The notes: generated by a model from the sequence alone, not told the origin. Shown: positions 1 through 10,758, numbered from the stretch's first letter. The stretch is 64,000 bases of DNA from an uncultured Clostridia bacterium (GCA_948473085.1 CAOKWH010000001.1:1-64000); one strand, 5' to 3'. Made by a program: numbers and translations.

Positions 1-937
<937 letters not shown>

Positions 938-3900
938 TTAGAAGTTATCGTCATCGGGGAGATCGTCGAGATCCATTTCAAAGTCGGCAAAGAGATCCTC
1001 GCTCATCTCCGGCTCCTCATCCAGGTCGGGCATGGATACATCAAAGCCATCCTGGAACTCGCTCTCAACCTCTACCCCCTTGTCGCCCATATCGATTTCG
1101 TCTGCAACGGTCAGGCCGATGTTGTCATCGTCATCCTCAAAGGACTGCTTGAGGTCAATCTCGTTGCCCTCCTTATCCAGCACCCGCATATCCAAAGCCA
1201 GCGATTGCAGCTCCTTGATGAGCACCTTGAAGGACTCGGGGATGCCGGGCTTGGGCACATTGCGGCCCTTGACAATGGCCTCGAAGGTCTTTACACGGCC
1301 CACCACATCGTCCGACTTGACTGTCAGAATTTCCTGGAGGGTGTAGGCAGCGCCGTAGGCTTCCAGTGCCCAAACCTCCATCTCACCAAAGCGCTGGCCG
1401 CCAAACTGGGCCTTACCGCCCAGAGGCTGCTGGGTAACCAGCGAATAGGGGCCGGTGGAACGGGCGTGGATCTTATCATCAACCAGGTGATGCAGCTTGA
1501 GATAGTACATATAACCCACTGTAACGCGGTTATCAAAGGGTTCGCCGGTGCGCCCGTCATAGAGGACGGTTTTGCCGTCGGCGTCCAGCCCGGCTTCCCG
1601 CAGCGCATCCTGTACATCGTACTCGGTGGCGCCATCAAATACCGGGGTCATTACCTTCCAGTCCAGGGCGGCGGCAGCGCGGCCCAGATGCACTTCCAGC
1701 ACCTGCCCGATGTTCATTCGGGAGGGCACGCCCAACGGATTGAGCACAATATCCAGCGGACGCCCATCCGGCAGGTAGGGCATATCCTCCTGAGGCAGCA
1801 CCCGGGATACAACACCCTTGTTTCCGTGGCGGCCAGCCATCTTATCCCCCACCGAGAGCTTTCTCTTCTGGGCAATGTAGCAGCGCACCACCATGTTTAC
1901 GCCAGGCGAAAGCTCATCGCTGTTCTCCCGGGTAAACACCTTGACATCCACAATAATGCCATATTCGCCATGGGGCACCCGCAGGGAGGTATCCCGCACT
2001 TCCCTGGCCTTTTCGCCAAAGATGGCCCGGAGCAGGCGCTCCTCGGCGTTCAGCTCGGTTTCACCCTTGGGGGTTACCTTGCCCACCAGGATATCGCCGG
2101 CGCGCACCTCGGCGCCCACGCGGATAATACCCCGCTCGTCCAGTTCCTTCAGCACATCTTCGCCCACATTGGGGATGTCCCGGGTAATCTCTTCCGGCCC
2201 GAGCTTGGTATCTCTGGCTTCAATCTCGTATTCTTCAATATGGATGGAGGTATAGATATCCTCCTTTACCAGCCGCTCGTTGATGAGAACGGCATCCTCG
2301 TAGTTGTAGCCCTCCCAGGTCATAAACCCAATGAGCATGTTTTTGCCCAGGGAAATTTCACCATTGGAGGTGGCGGGGCCGTCGGCAATTACCTGCCCCT
2401 TGGTTACGCTATCCCCCACACTGACAATGGGGCGCTGGTTGGTACAGGTTCCGGCGTTGGAACGCAGGAACTTAATCAGCCGGTAGGTTTCTTCGGTACC
2501 CCTTGCATCCTCAATGACAATCTGGTCGGCGCTGACACTCTTAACCACGCCGTCGGTCTTGCTCAGTACAGTAACGCCGGAATCCACGGCAGCCTTGTAC
2601 TCCATACCGGTGCCGACTATGGGGCTCTCGGTGCGCAGCAGCGGCACAGCCTGGCGCTGCATGTTGGCGCCCATCAGCGCACGGTTGGCATCGTCGTTCT
2701 CCAGGAAGGGAATCATGGCGGTGGCCACCGAAAGTACCATCTTCGGGGAGACATCCATAAAGTCCACCTTGCTGCGGTCCACCTCCATTACCACATCCCG
2801 GTAACGGGAGGCAACCCGCTCGTTGGCAAAGGCGCCCTCAGGGGTCAGCGGCTCATTGGCCTGGGCCACAATGTATTCATCCTCCACATCGGCAGTCATA
2901 TAGACCACCTCGTCCAGCACCCGGCCGGTGGCCTTGTCCACCCGGCGGTAAGGGGCCTCGATAAAGCCGTACTTGTTGATGCGGGCAAAGGAGGCCAGGT
3001 AGGAAATCAGGCCGATGTTGGGGCCTTCCGGCGTCTCAATGGGGCACATGCGGCCATAGTGGGTGTAGTGTACATCCCGCACTTCAAATCCGGCGCGGTC
3101 CCGGGAAAGGCCGCCAGGGCCCAGGGCGGAAAGACGCCGCTTGTGGGTCAGCTCGGCCAGCGGGTTGGTCTGGTCCATGAACTGGGACAGCGAGGAGGAG
3201 CCGAAAAACTCCTTGATGGCAGCCACAACAGGGCGAATGTTAATCAGCGCCTGGGGGGTAACCACATCCATATCCTGCACCTGGGTAGCCATACGCTCCC
3301 GGATAACCCGCTCCATCCGGGAAAAACCGATGCGGAACTGGTTCTGCAGCAATTCGCCCACCGAACGGATACGGCGGTTGCCCAGATGGTCAATATCATC
3401 CTTGGTACCCACCCCGACAATGAGGTTGCACATATAGTTAATGGTGGCAAACATATCGTCAATAATGATATGCTTGGGAATCAGCTCGTCGCAGCGGGTG
3501 CGAATGGCCTCCCGCAGGCTCTCCTCGTCCTGGCACTGCTCCATAATCTCGCACAGCACCGAGAAGCGCACCTTCTCGTTGATGCCGTACTCTGCACAGT
3601 CAAAGGGGATGAAGTCGGCAATCTCCACCATGCCGTTGGACATCACCTTGACCTCGGTGTCATGCAGGGTGATATAGGCGGCGGAAACACCGGCGCGCTC
3701 AATTTCCATTGCCTTTTCCTTGGTGAGCAGATCGCCGGCCTCGGCCATCAGCTCCCCTGTAAGGGGGTTGACAATCGGACGCGCCAACACCTGGCCGGCA
3801 AGGCGCAGGCCGATGGCGAGCTTTTTGTTGTACTTATAGCGGCCTACCCGGGACAGGTCGTACCGTCGGGCGTCGAAGAACAGGTTGTCGATGTGGGTCT

Positions 3901-4657
3901 GGGCGCTTTCCACCGTGGGGGGTTCGCCCGGGCGCAGCTTGCGGTAAACCTCCAGCAGGCCCTCCTCGGTGGATTTGGTGGAATCCTTCTCAATGGTGGT
4001 GCGCAGGGTGGCATCCCCGCCAAACAGGTCAAGAATCTCCTCATCCCGGCCCACGCCCAGCGCCCGGATAAAGGTGGTGATGGGCAGTTTGCGGTTTTTG
4101 TCTATGCGGACATAAAAGATGTCGTTGGAGTCGGTTTCATACTCCAGCCAGGCACCCCGGTTGGGGATAACGGTGGCGGCAAACAGCTCCTTGCCGGTTT
4201 TATCCCGGGAGGCGGAGTAGTACACACCGGGAGAGCGGACCAGCTGGGAAACAATGACACGCTCGGCGCCGTTGATGACAAAGGTGCCGCTATCTGTCAT
4301 CAGCGGAAAATCGCCCATGTAAATATCCTGCTCCTTCACCTCACCGGTCTCCCGGTTGAGCAGGCTGGCCCTTACCCGCAGCGGAGCGGCGTAGGTGGTA
4401 TCCCTTTCCTTGCATTCTGCAATGCTGTACTTGGGCTGGTCATCCAAGCGGTAGTCGATAAAATCCAGCACAAGGTTGCCCTGGTAGTCTGTAATGGGGG
4501 AAACATCGCGAAATACTTCCTTCAGGCCTTCCTCCAGAAACCACTTATAGGAGTTCTTCTGAACTTCAATAAGATTCGGCATTTCCAGCACTTCGCCTAT
4601 TCGGGAAAAACTCATACGGACATTTTTACCCAATTTTACAGGTTTTACATTCACCAT
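938..4657 (-). CDS. rpoB: RNA polymerase beta subunit
   Basis: This is the beta subunit of RNA polymerase, about 1239 residues. The rifampicin-binding cluster reads [28 protein letters not shown] near residues 485-515, with the Asp, His and Ser usually altered in resistant strains all unchanged. The [13 protein letters not shown] and [15 protein letters not shown] motifs and the C-terminal [11 protein letters not shown] region are present, and a very acidic tail follows. The track starts seven codons earlier at 4678. The ATG at 4657 is preferred because GGAGTG lies nine bases ahead of it and no site precedes 4678. Unusually, the genes upstream are not rplJ-rplL but an unrelated small membrane protein, and rpoBC has its own consensus promoter. 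Confidence 0.98.
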   Translation of the reverse strand: MVNVKPVKLGKNVRMSFSRIGEVLEMPNLIEVQKNSYKWFLEEGLKEVFRDVSPITDYQGNLVLDFIDYRLDDQPKYSIAECKERDTTYAAPLRVRASLLNRETGEVKEQDIYMGDFPLMTDSGTFVINGAERVIVSQLVRSPGVYYSASRDKTGKELFAATVIPNRGAWLEYETDSNDIFYVRIDKNRKLPITTFIRALGVGRDEEILDLFGGDATLRTTIEKDSTKSTEEGLLEVYRKLRPGEPPTVESAQTHIDNLFFDARRYDLSRVGRYKYNKKLAIGLRLAGQVLARPIVNPLTGELMAEAGDLLTKEKAMEIERAGVSAAYITLHDTEVKVMSNGMVEIADFIPFDCAEYGINEKVRFSVLCEIMEQCQDEESLREAIRTRCDELIPKHIIIDDMFATINYMCNLIVGVGTKDDIDHLGNRRIRSVGELLQNQFRIGFSRMERVIRERMATQVQDMDVVTPQALINIRPVVAAIKEFFGSSSLSQFMDQTNPLAELTHKRRLSALGPGGLSRDRAGFEVRDVHYTHYGRMCPIETPEGPNIGLISYLASFARINKYGFIEAPYRRVDKATGRVLDEVVYMTADVEDEYIVAQANEPLTPEGAFANERVASRYRDVVMEVDRSKVDFMDVSPKMVLSVATAMIPFLENDDANRALMGANMQRQAVPLLRTESPIVGTGMEYKAAVDSGVTVLSKTDGVVKSVSADQIVIEDARGTEETYRLIKFLRSNAGTCTNQRPIVSVGDSVTKGQVIADGPATSNGEISLGKNMLIGFMTWEGYNYEDAVLINERLVKEDIYTSIHIEEYEIEARDTKLGPEEITRDIPNVGEDVLKELDERGIIRVGAEVRAGDILVGKVTPKGETELNAEERLLRAIFGEKAREVRDTSLRVPHGEYGIIVDVKVFTRENSDELSPGVNMVVRCYIAQKRKLSVGDKMAGRHGNKGVVSRVLPQEDMPYLPDGRPLDIVLNPLGVPSRMNIGQVLEVHLGRAAAALDWKVMTPVFDGATEYDVQDALREAGLDADGKTVLYDGRTGEPFDNRVTVGYMYYLKLHHLVDDKIHARSTGPYSLVTQQPLGGKAQFGGQRFGEMEVWALEAYGAAYTLQEILTVKSDDVVGRVKTFEAIVKGRNVPKPGIPESFKVLIKELQSLALDMRVLDKEGNEIDLKQSFEDDDDNIGLTVADEIDMGDKGVEVESEFQDGFDVSMPDLDEEPEMSEDLFADFEMDLDDLPDDDNF

Positions 4658-4817
4658 AGGCACAATCACTCCATTCATCTATTAACGGTTGGTTAAATAC
4701 CACAAAAATTCCGGCGAAATTTTGATGGTCCCTGCAATAAAATGTTGCTTTTTCGGATTCTATGTGCTATACTATTCTGTATAAAAGGCATAGATATCCA
4801 TTCTGATACAGTATACT

Positions 4818-4846
4818 ATTATATAACGCCAAAAAGGCAATGTCAA
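4818..4846 (-). promoter_or_regulatory. Consensus promoter of rpoBC
   Basis: On the minus strand TTGACA (4841-4846) and TATAAT (4818-4823) are separated by exactly 17 bases, a perfect vegetative sigma promoter. Transcription should start near 4811 and give a leader of about 150 bases before rpoB. The -35 box lies at the loop and 3' arm of the hairpin at 4831-4877, and the hairpin's T-run forms part of the spacer. Confidence 0.85.
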
Positions 4847-4877
4847 GGTGCAAATTTCCTGACATTGCCTCTTTTTT
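4831..4877 (-). terminator. Bidirectional-looking terminator hairpin upstream of rpoB
   Basis: A perfect 10-bp stem, GGCAATGTCA / TGACATTGCC with a 14-base loop, is followed by TTTTT on the minus strand and TCTTTTTT on the plus strand. On the minus strand it would stop transcripts coming from the membrane-protein gene at 4994 and so insulate rpoBC. Its 3' arm also contains the -35 box of the rpoBC promoter. Confidence 0.8.
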
Positions 4878-4942
4878 CGCATAAAAGCTGCCATACTGTG
4901 CCAAATACGCCGCCATCCACAGCAAAACGCAGCCTTGGGCTA

Positions 4943-4978
4943 AAATAGGCCAGTCCCCGGCAGCCGCCAGGGACTGGC
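4943..4978 (-). terminator. Probable terminator after the small membrane-protein gene
   Basis: A 9-bp stem, GCCAGTCCC / GGGACTGGC (4949-4957 with 4970-4978), has a GC-rich inner part and is followed on the minus strand by CTATTTTAG. The T-run is short, so termination may be partial. It sits just past the stop codon of the gene ending at 4994. Confidence 0.6.
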
Positions 4979-4993
4979 TTTGGTTAATAGATA

Positions 4994-5287
4994 TTATAGC
5001 AGATCTTCTGCATCCACCAGATGTTTGGCATGTTTTAAAGCCTCAATCCGGTACCATAAAAAGGCCACCGGCACATAGAGCATCAACAGTGTTTTGTAGG
5101 AAATTACATCCAGGTAATCCCCCAAAAACAGATGATACAGCAGCGGGATAGACAGCACCAGCGTAAACCCCAGCGTGAATACGAAGCGATTGGCGCCAGC
5201 CTGCATGTGCACTGCGAAACGACCGTAAGTGATAATTGCGGTAACTGCCAGTACGACGCCCAGAAGCAGCAAAGCTTTAAAGATCAT
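4994..5287 (-). CDS. Small integral membrane protein, unknown function
   Basis: This is a protein of about 97 residues with three likely membrane helices: IFKALLLLGVVLAVTAIIT near residues 2-20, FVFTLGFTLVLSIPLLYHLFL near 34-54, and a less certain TLLMLYVPVAFLWY near 65-78. It ends in a charged, Lys/His/Asp-rich tail. The track starts it at 5347, but the ATG at 5287 follows AAAGGTGAG at a normal distance and puts a membrane helix directly at the N-terminus. No family was recognised. It lies between the M18 aminopeptidase gene and the rpoBC promoter, with terminator-like hairpins after it, so it is probably not a functional partner of RNA polymerase. Confidence 0.7.
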   Translation of the reverse strand: MIFKALLLLGVVLAVTAIITYGRFAVHMQAGANRFVFTLGFTLVLSIPLLYHLFLGDYLDVISYKTLLMLYVPVAFLWYRIEALKHAKHLVDAEDLL

Positions 5288-5357
5288 AGTAACACTCACC
5301 TTTCCATTTACAGACAATAATAGTTTAAAACAAACCCTGTACCGCATGGCGCAGGTT

Positions 5358-6761
5358 TTAAGCCTTTAAAAATTCCTCAAAAGCCCGGTAGGTCATGTAC
5401 ACATCGGTTTTGGAAACCAGCTCGTAGGGGGCGTGCATCGAGAGAACCGGAACCCCTACATCCACAACCTCCACATTCATGTGAGCCACATATTTGGCAA
5501 CTGTGCCGCCGCCGCCCTGGTCCACAGCGCCCAGCTCACCGGTCTGCCAGATAACGCCGCCATTGTCCAAAATGGTGCGCACCTGGTGCATAAACTCGGC
5601 CGAAGCATCGTTGGTGCCGCCCTTGCCGCCGGAACCGGTGTACTTGGTAATAACCACGCCCCGGTTGATATAAGCGGTGTTCCGCCGCTCCGAAACCTCG
5701 GGGTAGGTGGGGTCGAAGGCTGCATTTACATCGGCAGAGAGGCAGGTGGAATTGGTCAGTACACGCCGGGACTCCGCTCCCTGGGCCGCACAGAGGTCCT
5801 CGATGAAAATCTTGAGGAAGTCGGAATCCAGGCCGGTGTTCCCCTCGGAGCCCACCTCCTCCTTATCCGCAAACACGGTTACCGAGGTGAAGGCGGGGTT
5901 TGCCACCTTCAGCGCCGCCTGCATGGAGGTATAGGCGCAAACCTTGTCATCATGGGCGTAGGCGCCAATGAGGCTGCGGTCAAAGCCCACATCCCGGGCC
6001 TTAAAGGCCGGTACCATTGTCAGCTCAGCCGAGAGGAAATCCGCCTCGATCAGGCCATATTTTTCATGCAGCAGCCGCAGGATGTTCAGCTTTACCTTCT
6101 CCTTGACCTTTTCATCGTTATAGGGACGGGTGCCCACCACAATATTGAGGTTTTCGCCCTTTACCCCTTCCCGCATGGTCTTGGCCATCTGGTCCTTGGC
6201 CAGGTGGGGCAGCAGGTCGGTGACATAGAACAGTGGGTCGCTTTCCTCCTCGCCAATGGCCACCTCCAGCACACTGCCGTCCTTGCGGATAACGGTGCCG
6301 TGCAGCGCCAGCGGGATGGCGGTCCACTGGTACTTTTTCACGCCGCCATAGTAGTGGGTCTTAAACAGCGCAATGCCGCTCTCCTCATACAGCGGGTTGG
6401 GCTTGAGGTCCAACCGGGGGGAATCGATATGGCTGATTAGCAGCCGCACGCCCTCCTCCAGCGGCCGGGTGCCGACAGTGGCCATAATCAGCGCCTTGCC
6501 GCGTACATTGCGGTAAATCTTATCCCCGGGACTATAGCGCTTTCCAACCTCAAACTCGGCATAGCCATTTTCAGTTAGCTTGGCAATAGCTGTACGCACC
6601 ACTTCCCGCTCAATTTTGGAGTGGTCCAAAAACTGCTTATACTCCTCGCAGAAAGCGTCCGCCTCAGCCAGCTGCTGCTCGGTGAGCTTTTCGCCGGCAT
6701 CCACTGTGTTGTACAGCAGCTGCTCCGCCAGCAGCTCACCCTTGGTCTTTTCTGTACTCAT
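5358..6761 (-). CDS. M18 family aminopeptidase
   Basis: This is a zinc aminopeptidase of the M18 (aspartyl aminopeptidase) family, about 467 residues, predicted to remove N-terminal residues from peptides in the cytoplasm. Visible metal and catalytic motifs in order are SHIDSPRLDLKPNP near residue 110, GAYAHDDKVCAY near 267, ADKEEVGSEGNTGLDS near 299 and the C-terminal SMHAPYELVSK near 440. The start at 6761 is chosen over 6791 because AAAGGAGG precedes it and because the 6791 ATG overlaps the -10 box of the promoter at 6790-6818. The family is clear. Its preferred substrate residue cannot be read from the sequence. Confidence 0.93.
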   Translation of the reverse strand: MSTEKTKGELLAEQLLYNTVDAGEKLTEQQLAEADAFCEEYKQFLDHSKIEREVVRTAIAKLTENGYAEFEVGKRYSPGDKIYRNVRGKALIMATVGTRPLEEGVRLLISHIDSPRLDLKPNPLYEESGIALFKTHYYGGVKKYQWTAIPLALHGTVIRKDGSVLEVAIGEEESDPLFYVTDLLPHLAKDQMAKTMREGVKGENLNIVVGTRPYNDEKVKEKVKLNILRLLHEKYGLIEADFLSAELTMVPAFKARDVGFDRSLIGAYAHDDKVCAYTSMQAALKVANPAFTSVTVFADKEEVGSEGNTGLDSDFLKIFIEDLCAAQGAESRRVLTNSTCLSADVNAAFDPTYPEVSERRNTAYINRGVVITKYTGSGGKGGTNDASAEFMHQVRTILDNGGVIWQTGELGAVDQGGGGTVAKYVAHMNVEVVDVGVPVLSMHAPYELVSKTDVYMTYRAFEEFLKA

Positions 6762-6789
6762 AGCTGTTCCTCCTTTGTCTTTCAATTCC

Positions 6790-6818
6790 ATTATATACCT
6801 AAAACTTCTTTAATACAA
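6790..6818 (-). promoter_or_regulatory. Promoter of the M18 aminopeptidase gene
   Basis: On the minus strand TTGTAT (6813-6818) and TATAAT (6790-6795) are 17 bases apart, directly before the aminopeptidase gene and just past the stop codon of the transglycosylase gene. This separates the aminopeptidase transcript from the operon upstream. Confidence 0.7.
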
Positions 6819-7397
6819 GGCCTTCAAATTGTACAATTTTTCATAAATATTTTGTGTATTACAAACCTTATCCACATAAAAAGCGGTATCTTCAAAGGGG
6901 ATATTCACAATATTCTCGCCTGTGCTGTATTCCGGGTTTTCCAGCCAGGCTGTGGCATTGCCCCAGCCGGCATGGTAGGCGCACAGCGCGTTGTTCACGC
7001 TGCCAAACTGCTGGATAAGCGCCGATATTAGAAAAACGCCATACCGGATATTCTCTTCCGGGTCGTACATATCCTCATAGCTGGTAGCAGCATCCGGCTC
7101 CAGCTTGGATTTTACCCAGTCGAAGGTATCCTCGGTAAGCTGCATCAGCCCCCGCGCCCCAATGGGGGAGGTGGCATCGGGCTGAAAGCTGCTCTCGGTG
7201 CGGATGATGGCATAAACCAGGGCGGGGTCCACCCCAAATTCCCGGCTGTACTGCTCCACCTGCTGCTGATATTTCATGGGATAGGCCATCCTGTAATACC
7301 TTCCGGACGCCCCTCGCACAGCCCAAACACCCAGCAGCACCGCCGCCAGCAGCAGGAAAAGCGCCTTTAACCCTCCGTGTCTTGTTCTTCGGCTCAT
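6810..7397 (-). CDS. Membrane-anchored lytic transglycosylase (SLT domain)
   Basis: This is a 195-residue peptidoglycan lytic transglycosylase of the soluble lytic transglycosylase (Slt) fold. It cleaves glycan strands to 1,6-anhydromuropeptides on the outer face of the membrane. One N-terminal membrane segment (about residues 10-28, KALFLLLAAVLLGVWAV) anchors it. The SLT motif VYAIIRTESSFQPDATSPIGARGLMQLTEDT follows, with Glu68 as the expected catalytic acid, and the later NIRYGVFLISALI and ALCAYHAGWGN motifs complete the domain. It is the last gene of the DUF951-prfA-sua5-coaE run, 28 bases after coaE. Confidence 0.92.
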   Translation of the reverse strand: MSRRTRHGGLKALFLLLAAVLLGVWAVRGASGRYYRMAYPMKYQQQVEQYSREFGVDPALVYAIIRTESSFQPDATSPIGARGLMQLTEDTFDWVKSKLEPDAATSYEDMYDPEENIRYGVFLISALIQQFGSVNNALCAYHAGWGNATAWLENPEYSTGENIVNIPFEDTAFYVDKVCNTQNIYEKLYNLKALY

Positions 7398-7425
7398 AAG
7401 GTTCTCCCATATCCTTCAATTTTGC

Positions 7426-8079
7426 TTATTCTTCCCCCTGGCGGCCGGCCGACAGGCGTCGGGCGCTGTCATACCCCCCGGATTCTATCTTCTCCATCAT
7501 GTCCGCTACCTTCAGCTTTAAGCTCTCCACACTGTCGTTATTTTCCAGCACATAGTCGGAGCGCTTGACATAATAGCTCTCCTTGTGCTGGGCATTTACC
7601 CGGGCCTCGGCCTCGGCCAGGCTCAGGGCATCCCGCTGGACAATGCGCTGGATGCGTAGCTGCGTATCCGCCACCACCGACACAACTACATCGCAGAACC
7701 GGTCGGCCCCGCTTTCAAACAGGGTCGGCGCGTCCAGTACAATCAGGCTGGCCCCCTGGGCCTTCAGCCGGTCCAGTTCCCGGCGGATGGCTTCGATAAT
7801 ATAAGGGAACACAATTTCGTTGAGCCGCCGGAGCTTGGCCTTATCGCCAAATACAATCTCCCCCAGGCGGCGGCGGTTGAGGGTGCCATCCACATGGAGG
7901 ATGTCAATGGAAAATTCCAGCGCCAAATCCGCCAGGCAAACCTTTTCATTGTCGGTTACATCGTGGGCCACTTCGTCAGCGTCCACCCAGGCGGCTCCCC
8001 GGCGCCGAAGATAGTCCCCCACAGTGGATTTTCCGGCGCCGGTTTGGCCAGTCAGGCCCAGAACCACGGTATTTTGCAT
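7426..8079 (-). CDS. coaE: Dephospho-CoA kinase
   Basis: This enzyme catalyses the last step of coenzyme A synthesis, ATP-dependent phosphorylation of the 3'-hydroxyl of dephospho-CoA. The P-loop GLTGQTGAGKST is at residues 8-19, followed by WVDADEVAHDV, and the lid and substrate regions include LIVLDAPTLFESGADRFCDVVVSV and the RIQRIVQRD segment. The length of about 217 residues is slightly above the usual 200. The start at 8079 is preferred over 8115 because AGGGAGGG lies just before it and MQNTVVLGLTG matches the family N-terminus. It sits 22 bases after the Sua5 gene. Confidence 0.95.
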   Translation of the reverse strand: MQNTVVLGLTGQTGAGKSTVGDYLRRRGAAWVDADEVAHDVTDNEKVCLADLALEFSIDILHVDGTLNRRRLGEIVFGDKAKLRRLNEIVFPYIIEAIRRELDRLKAQGASLIVLDAPTLFESGADRFCDVVVSVVADTQLRIQRIVQRDALSLAEAEARVNAQHKESYYVKRSDYVLENNDSVESLKLKVADMMEKIESGGYDSARRLSAGRQGEE

Positions 8080-8101
8080 CTGTAATCCCTCCCTGACAAA
8101 C

Positions 8102-9136
8102 TCAGTCCAAATCAATAAAAGTAAAGGCCGCGGCCCGAATCAGCCGGTTGTACACCGCCAGCCCCACGCCATCGGCATCGGGGCAGCGCACATATACCTC
8201 CCGGGCGCCCAAATGGTCAAACTCCCGGAGCAGGCGGAACAGCTCCTGTGCCTGGCGCAGGTGGTCCTGCTGAGCGCCATAGGCAAAGGCGGGCTTTTGC
8301 AGCCCCTGCTGCTCGCCATCAAACACCATTGCATAGACCCCTTCCCCTTCCAAGGCATTGACATAGCTGCAAAAGCCCTGATAGCTGCCCCGCACCAGAT
8401 AAACCCGGGCCTTGGGGGAATAGTGCTTATACTTCATCCCCGGCGAGGCGGCCACCGCCCCGGCCTGGAGCTGCTGGGTCACTGCTGGGTCCACCCGGAT
8501 GGGCCCAATCAGCTGCTGCATCTCCTCCAATGTCACAGCGCCGGGCCGAAGCAGCCGGGGCTGCTCCCCAGCCAGTGTGATTACGGTGGATTCCACCCCA
8601 AAGGTGCAGCTGCCGCCATCCACAATGGCAGGCACCCGGCCGGTGAGGTCATCAATACAGTGCTGCACCTCGGTGGGGCTGGGGCTGCCGGACAGGTTGG
8701 CTGACGGCGCTGCAATGGGCAGCCCGCTAAGCCTGATAATCGCCTGCGCCACCGGGTGGGAGGGCATGCGCACCGCCACTGTGTCCAGCCCGGCAGTGGT
8801 GGCGTCCGGCACCTGGGGTGTGCGGGGCAGGATGATGGTCAACGGCCCCGGCCAAAACCGCTCCATCAGCAGGCGGGCCTTTTCCGGCACCCGGGCGGCA
8901 ACCTGCGGCAGGGCCTCCATATCTGCGATGTGCACAATCAGCGGGTTATCGTTGGGGCGGCCCTTGGCCTCAAAAATAGCGCCCACCGCCTGGGCATCCA
9001 GCGCATTGGCGGCCAGGCCATACACCGTTTCTGTGGGGATAGCCACCAGCTGCCCCTGCCGCAGCAGCCGGGCGGCTGCCTCCACTGCCTGATGCAGCTC
9101 TGCCGGGGTGTCGGTTTTATATACGATGGTTTTCAT
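8102..9136 (-). CDS. Threonylcarbamoyl-AMP synthase, Sua5 type
   Basis: This protein makes threonylcarbamoyl-AMP from threonine, bicarbonate and ATP, the first step of the t6A37 modification of ANN-decoding tRNAs. The YrdC domain covers about residues 1-200, with VAIPTETVYGLAANALD, IFEAKGRPNDNPLIVHI and APSANLSGSPSPT. A C-terminal Sua5 domain of about 110 residues follows the linker SPGMKYKHYSPKARVYLV, so it is the long Sua5 form rather than short TsaC. The track start at 9229 lies inside prfA. The ATG at 9136 is used because it follows the prfA stop by one base and gives MKTIVYKTD, the usual start, which implies translational coupling. Confidence 0.93.
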   Translation of the reverse strand: MKTIVYKTDTPAELHQAVEAAARLLRQGQLVAIPTETVYGLAANALDAQAVGAIFEAKGRPNDNPLIVHIADMEALPQVAARVPEKARLLMERFWPGPLTIILPRTPQVPDATTAGLDTVAVRMPSHPVAQAIIRLSGLPIAAPSANLSGSPSPTEVQHCIDDLTGRVPAIVDGGSCTFGVESTVITLAGEQPRLLRPGAVTLEEMQQLIGPIRVDPAVTQQLQAGAVAASPGMKYKHYSPKARVYLVRGSYQGFCSYVNALEGEGVYAMVFDGEQQGLQKPAFAYGAQQDHLRQAQELFRLLREFDHLGAREVYVRCPDADGVGLAVYNRLIRAAAFTFIDLD

Positions 9137-9137
9137 A

Positions 9138-10214
9138 TTAATATTCCTGCTGCTGCTGCAGCTTTTCGGCCTGTTCAAAGGTGAGCAGCGCCTCAATGAG
9201 TTCATCCAGGGCGCCGTTGAGGATAGCATCCAGCTTATACAAGGTCAGGCCAATGCGATGATCGCTCACCCGGCTTTGGGGATAGTTGTAGGTGCGGATA
9301 CGCTCGGCCCGGTCGCCGGTGCCCACCTGGAGCTTGCGCTCGCTGGCCAGCTTTTCGTCCGCTTCCTTCTGTTTTTTCTCATAGATGCGGGAACGCAGAA
9401 TTTTCATGGCCTTTTCCTTATTCTTAAACTGGCTGCGTTCGTCCTGGCACTCCACCACTGTACCGGTGGGCAGATGGGTAATGCGGATAGCCGACTCGGT
9501 TTTGTTGACATGCTGGCCGCCGGCGCCACTGGCCCGGAATACATCAATCTGCAGATCCGAGGGGTTGATTTCCACCTCCACCTCCTCGGCTTCCGGCAGT
9601 ACTGCCACCGTTACTGTGGAGGTGTGGATACGGCCCTGGGTTTCGGTTTCGGGCACCCGCTGCACCCGGTGCACGCCGCTTTCAAACTTCAGGCGGGAAT
9701 AGGCGCCCTCGCCAGTGATGAGAAAACTGACCTCCTTCATGCCGCCCAGCTCGGTTTCGTTGCTGTTGAGCACCTCCACCTTCCAGCGCTGGCTTTCGGC
9801 ATACATGCTGTACATCCGGAACAGGGAGTTGGCAAACAGCGCTGCCTCCTCGCCGCCGGCGCCGCCGCGAATTTCCACAATAACATTCTTATCATCATTG
9901 GGATCCCGGGGCAGCAGCAGAATTTTAAGCTCCTCGCCAATCGTTTCCATATCCGCCTGGGACTCCTTATATTGTTCCTCCACAATCTCCCGGAAATCCC
10001 GGTCCAAACCGCCCTCGTCCAGCAGTTCCCTGGCCTCCTCAAACGAGCCCTTGGCCTTTCGGTACTCCCGGTACTTTTCCACAATGGGGGTGAGGGTTTT
10101 GTACTCCTTCATGTAGCCCTTGTATTTTTCATTATCGCTAATTACAGCCGGGTCGGTAAGCTTGAGGTTGATATCCTCGTATCGCTCCTCTACGGCAGCA
10201 AGTTTATCAAACAT
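9138..10214 (-). CDS. prfA: Peptide chain release factor 1
   Basis: This is release factor 1, which recognises UAA and UAG and triggers peptidyl-tRNA hydrolysis on the ribosome. The length of 358 residues is typical. The codon-recognition motif appears as PET at residues 188-190 ([15 protein letters not shown]), the form common in Firmicutes, and the catalytic GGQ is at 232-234 ([22 protein letters not shown]). The gene follows the DUF951 gene by about 58 bases and runs into the Sua5 gene with a one-base gap, so all are probably co-transcribed. Confidence 0.97.
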   Translation of the reverse strand: MFDKLAAVEERYEDINLKLTDPAVISDNEKYKGYMKEYKTLTPIVEKYREYRKAKGSFEEARELLDEGGLDRDFREIVEEQYKESQADMETIGEELKILLLPRDPNDDKNVIVEIRGGAGGEEAALFANSLFRMYSMYAESQRWKVEVLNSNETELGGMKEVSFLITGEGAYSRLKFESGVHRVQRVPETETQGRIHTSTVTVAVLPEAEEVEVEINPSDLQIDVFRASGAGGQHVNKTESAIRITHLPTGTVVECQDERSQFKNKEKAMKILRSRIYEKKQKEADEKLASERKLQVGTGDRAERIRTYNYPQSRVSDHRIGLTLYKLDAILNGALDELIEALLTFEQAEKLQQQQEY

Positions 10215-10272
10215 GTTTTTTACTCCTTTATCCTGTTACTTCAGATGGTGGGGCGGCAAAAACCCAGGGGTG

Positions 10273-10497
10273 CTAACGCATACCGGCCCCGCCCTTCTCT
10301 GGCGGATAGACCTCCTGCCCATCCCGGGAAATGCGCTTGATATTCTTTTCTGCCTTCACCCGGGGCACCAAAACCTCGTGCCCGCAGCCAGTGCACCGGA
10401 TACGAAAATCCATACCCGAACGCAGCACCAAAAATTCCCGTGTTCCGCAGGGGTGCGGTTTTTTCATGGTAAGTACATCCCCCACTCTCACATCCAT
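10273..10497 (-). CDS. DUF951 family protein
   Basis: This small protein of 74 residues belongs to the DUF951 family, widespread in Firmicutes. The sequence MDVRVGDVLTMKKPHPCGTREFLVLRSGMDFRIRCTGCGHEVLVPR shows a Cys and a CxxC pair that could bind zinc. No biochemical role is established to my knowledge. The ATG at 10497 follows AAAGGAGG, while the 10518 ATG of the track lies within that site's upstream region, so the shorter form is chosen. It opens the prfA operon and has its own extended -10 promoter. Confidence 0.85.
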   Translation of the reverse strand: MDVRVGDVLTMKKPHPCGTREFLVLRSGMDFRIRCTGCGHEVLVPRVKAEKNIKRISRDGQEVYPPEKGGAGMR

Positions 10498-10587
10498 CTG
10501 TTTTCCTCCTTTTGCCATTCACCAGCAGTTTGCATCCGGTTAACGCCCGGCCCGTCCTCTGTATAGAAATGGCGCATTTAAAGTATA

Positions 10588-10617
10588 ATTATAGCAGAAA
10601 AAAGCCTCCCCCCGCAA
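10588..10617 (-). promoter_or_regulatory. Extended -10 promoter overlapping a terminator hairpin (DUF951-prfA operon)
   Basis: On the minus strand TGCTATAAT (the -10 hexamer at 10588-10593 with a TGn extension) lies 18 bases after TTGCGG (10612-10617), a weak -35. The spacer contains the T6 run and 3' arm of the hairpin at 10598-10627. This repeats the arrangement seen at rpoBC. Confidence 0.55.
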
Positions 10618-10627
10618 GAGTGGGGAG
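10598..10627 (-). terminator. Terminator hairpin before the DUF951 gene
   Basis: A stem CTCCCC / GGGGAG (10622-10627 pairing with 10606-10611) closes an ACTCTTGCGG loop and is followed on the minus strand by GC and TTTTTT. It would stop minus-strand transcripts arriving from the GntR-like gene, which read antisense to the hypothetical gene at 10812. Confidence 0.55.
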
Positions 10628-10758
10628 AGCTGCCCCTTTTCCTTTTCTATTGCCAGGATTGCCCGCCGTTCGTTCAAAAGCTTCTTTTTCATTTCATCCG
10701 CTGATATTCTGTCCATAGAATGGCTCTTTTACAGCCCAGAAAGGAAAGGGCAGCCTCA

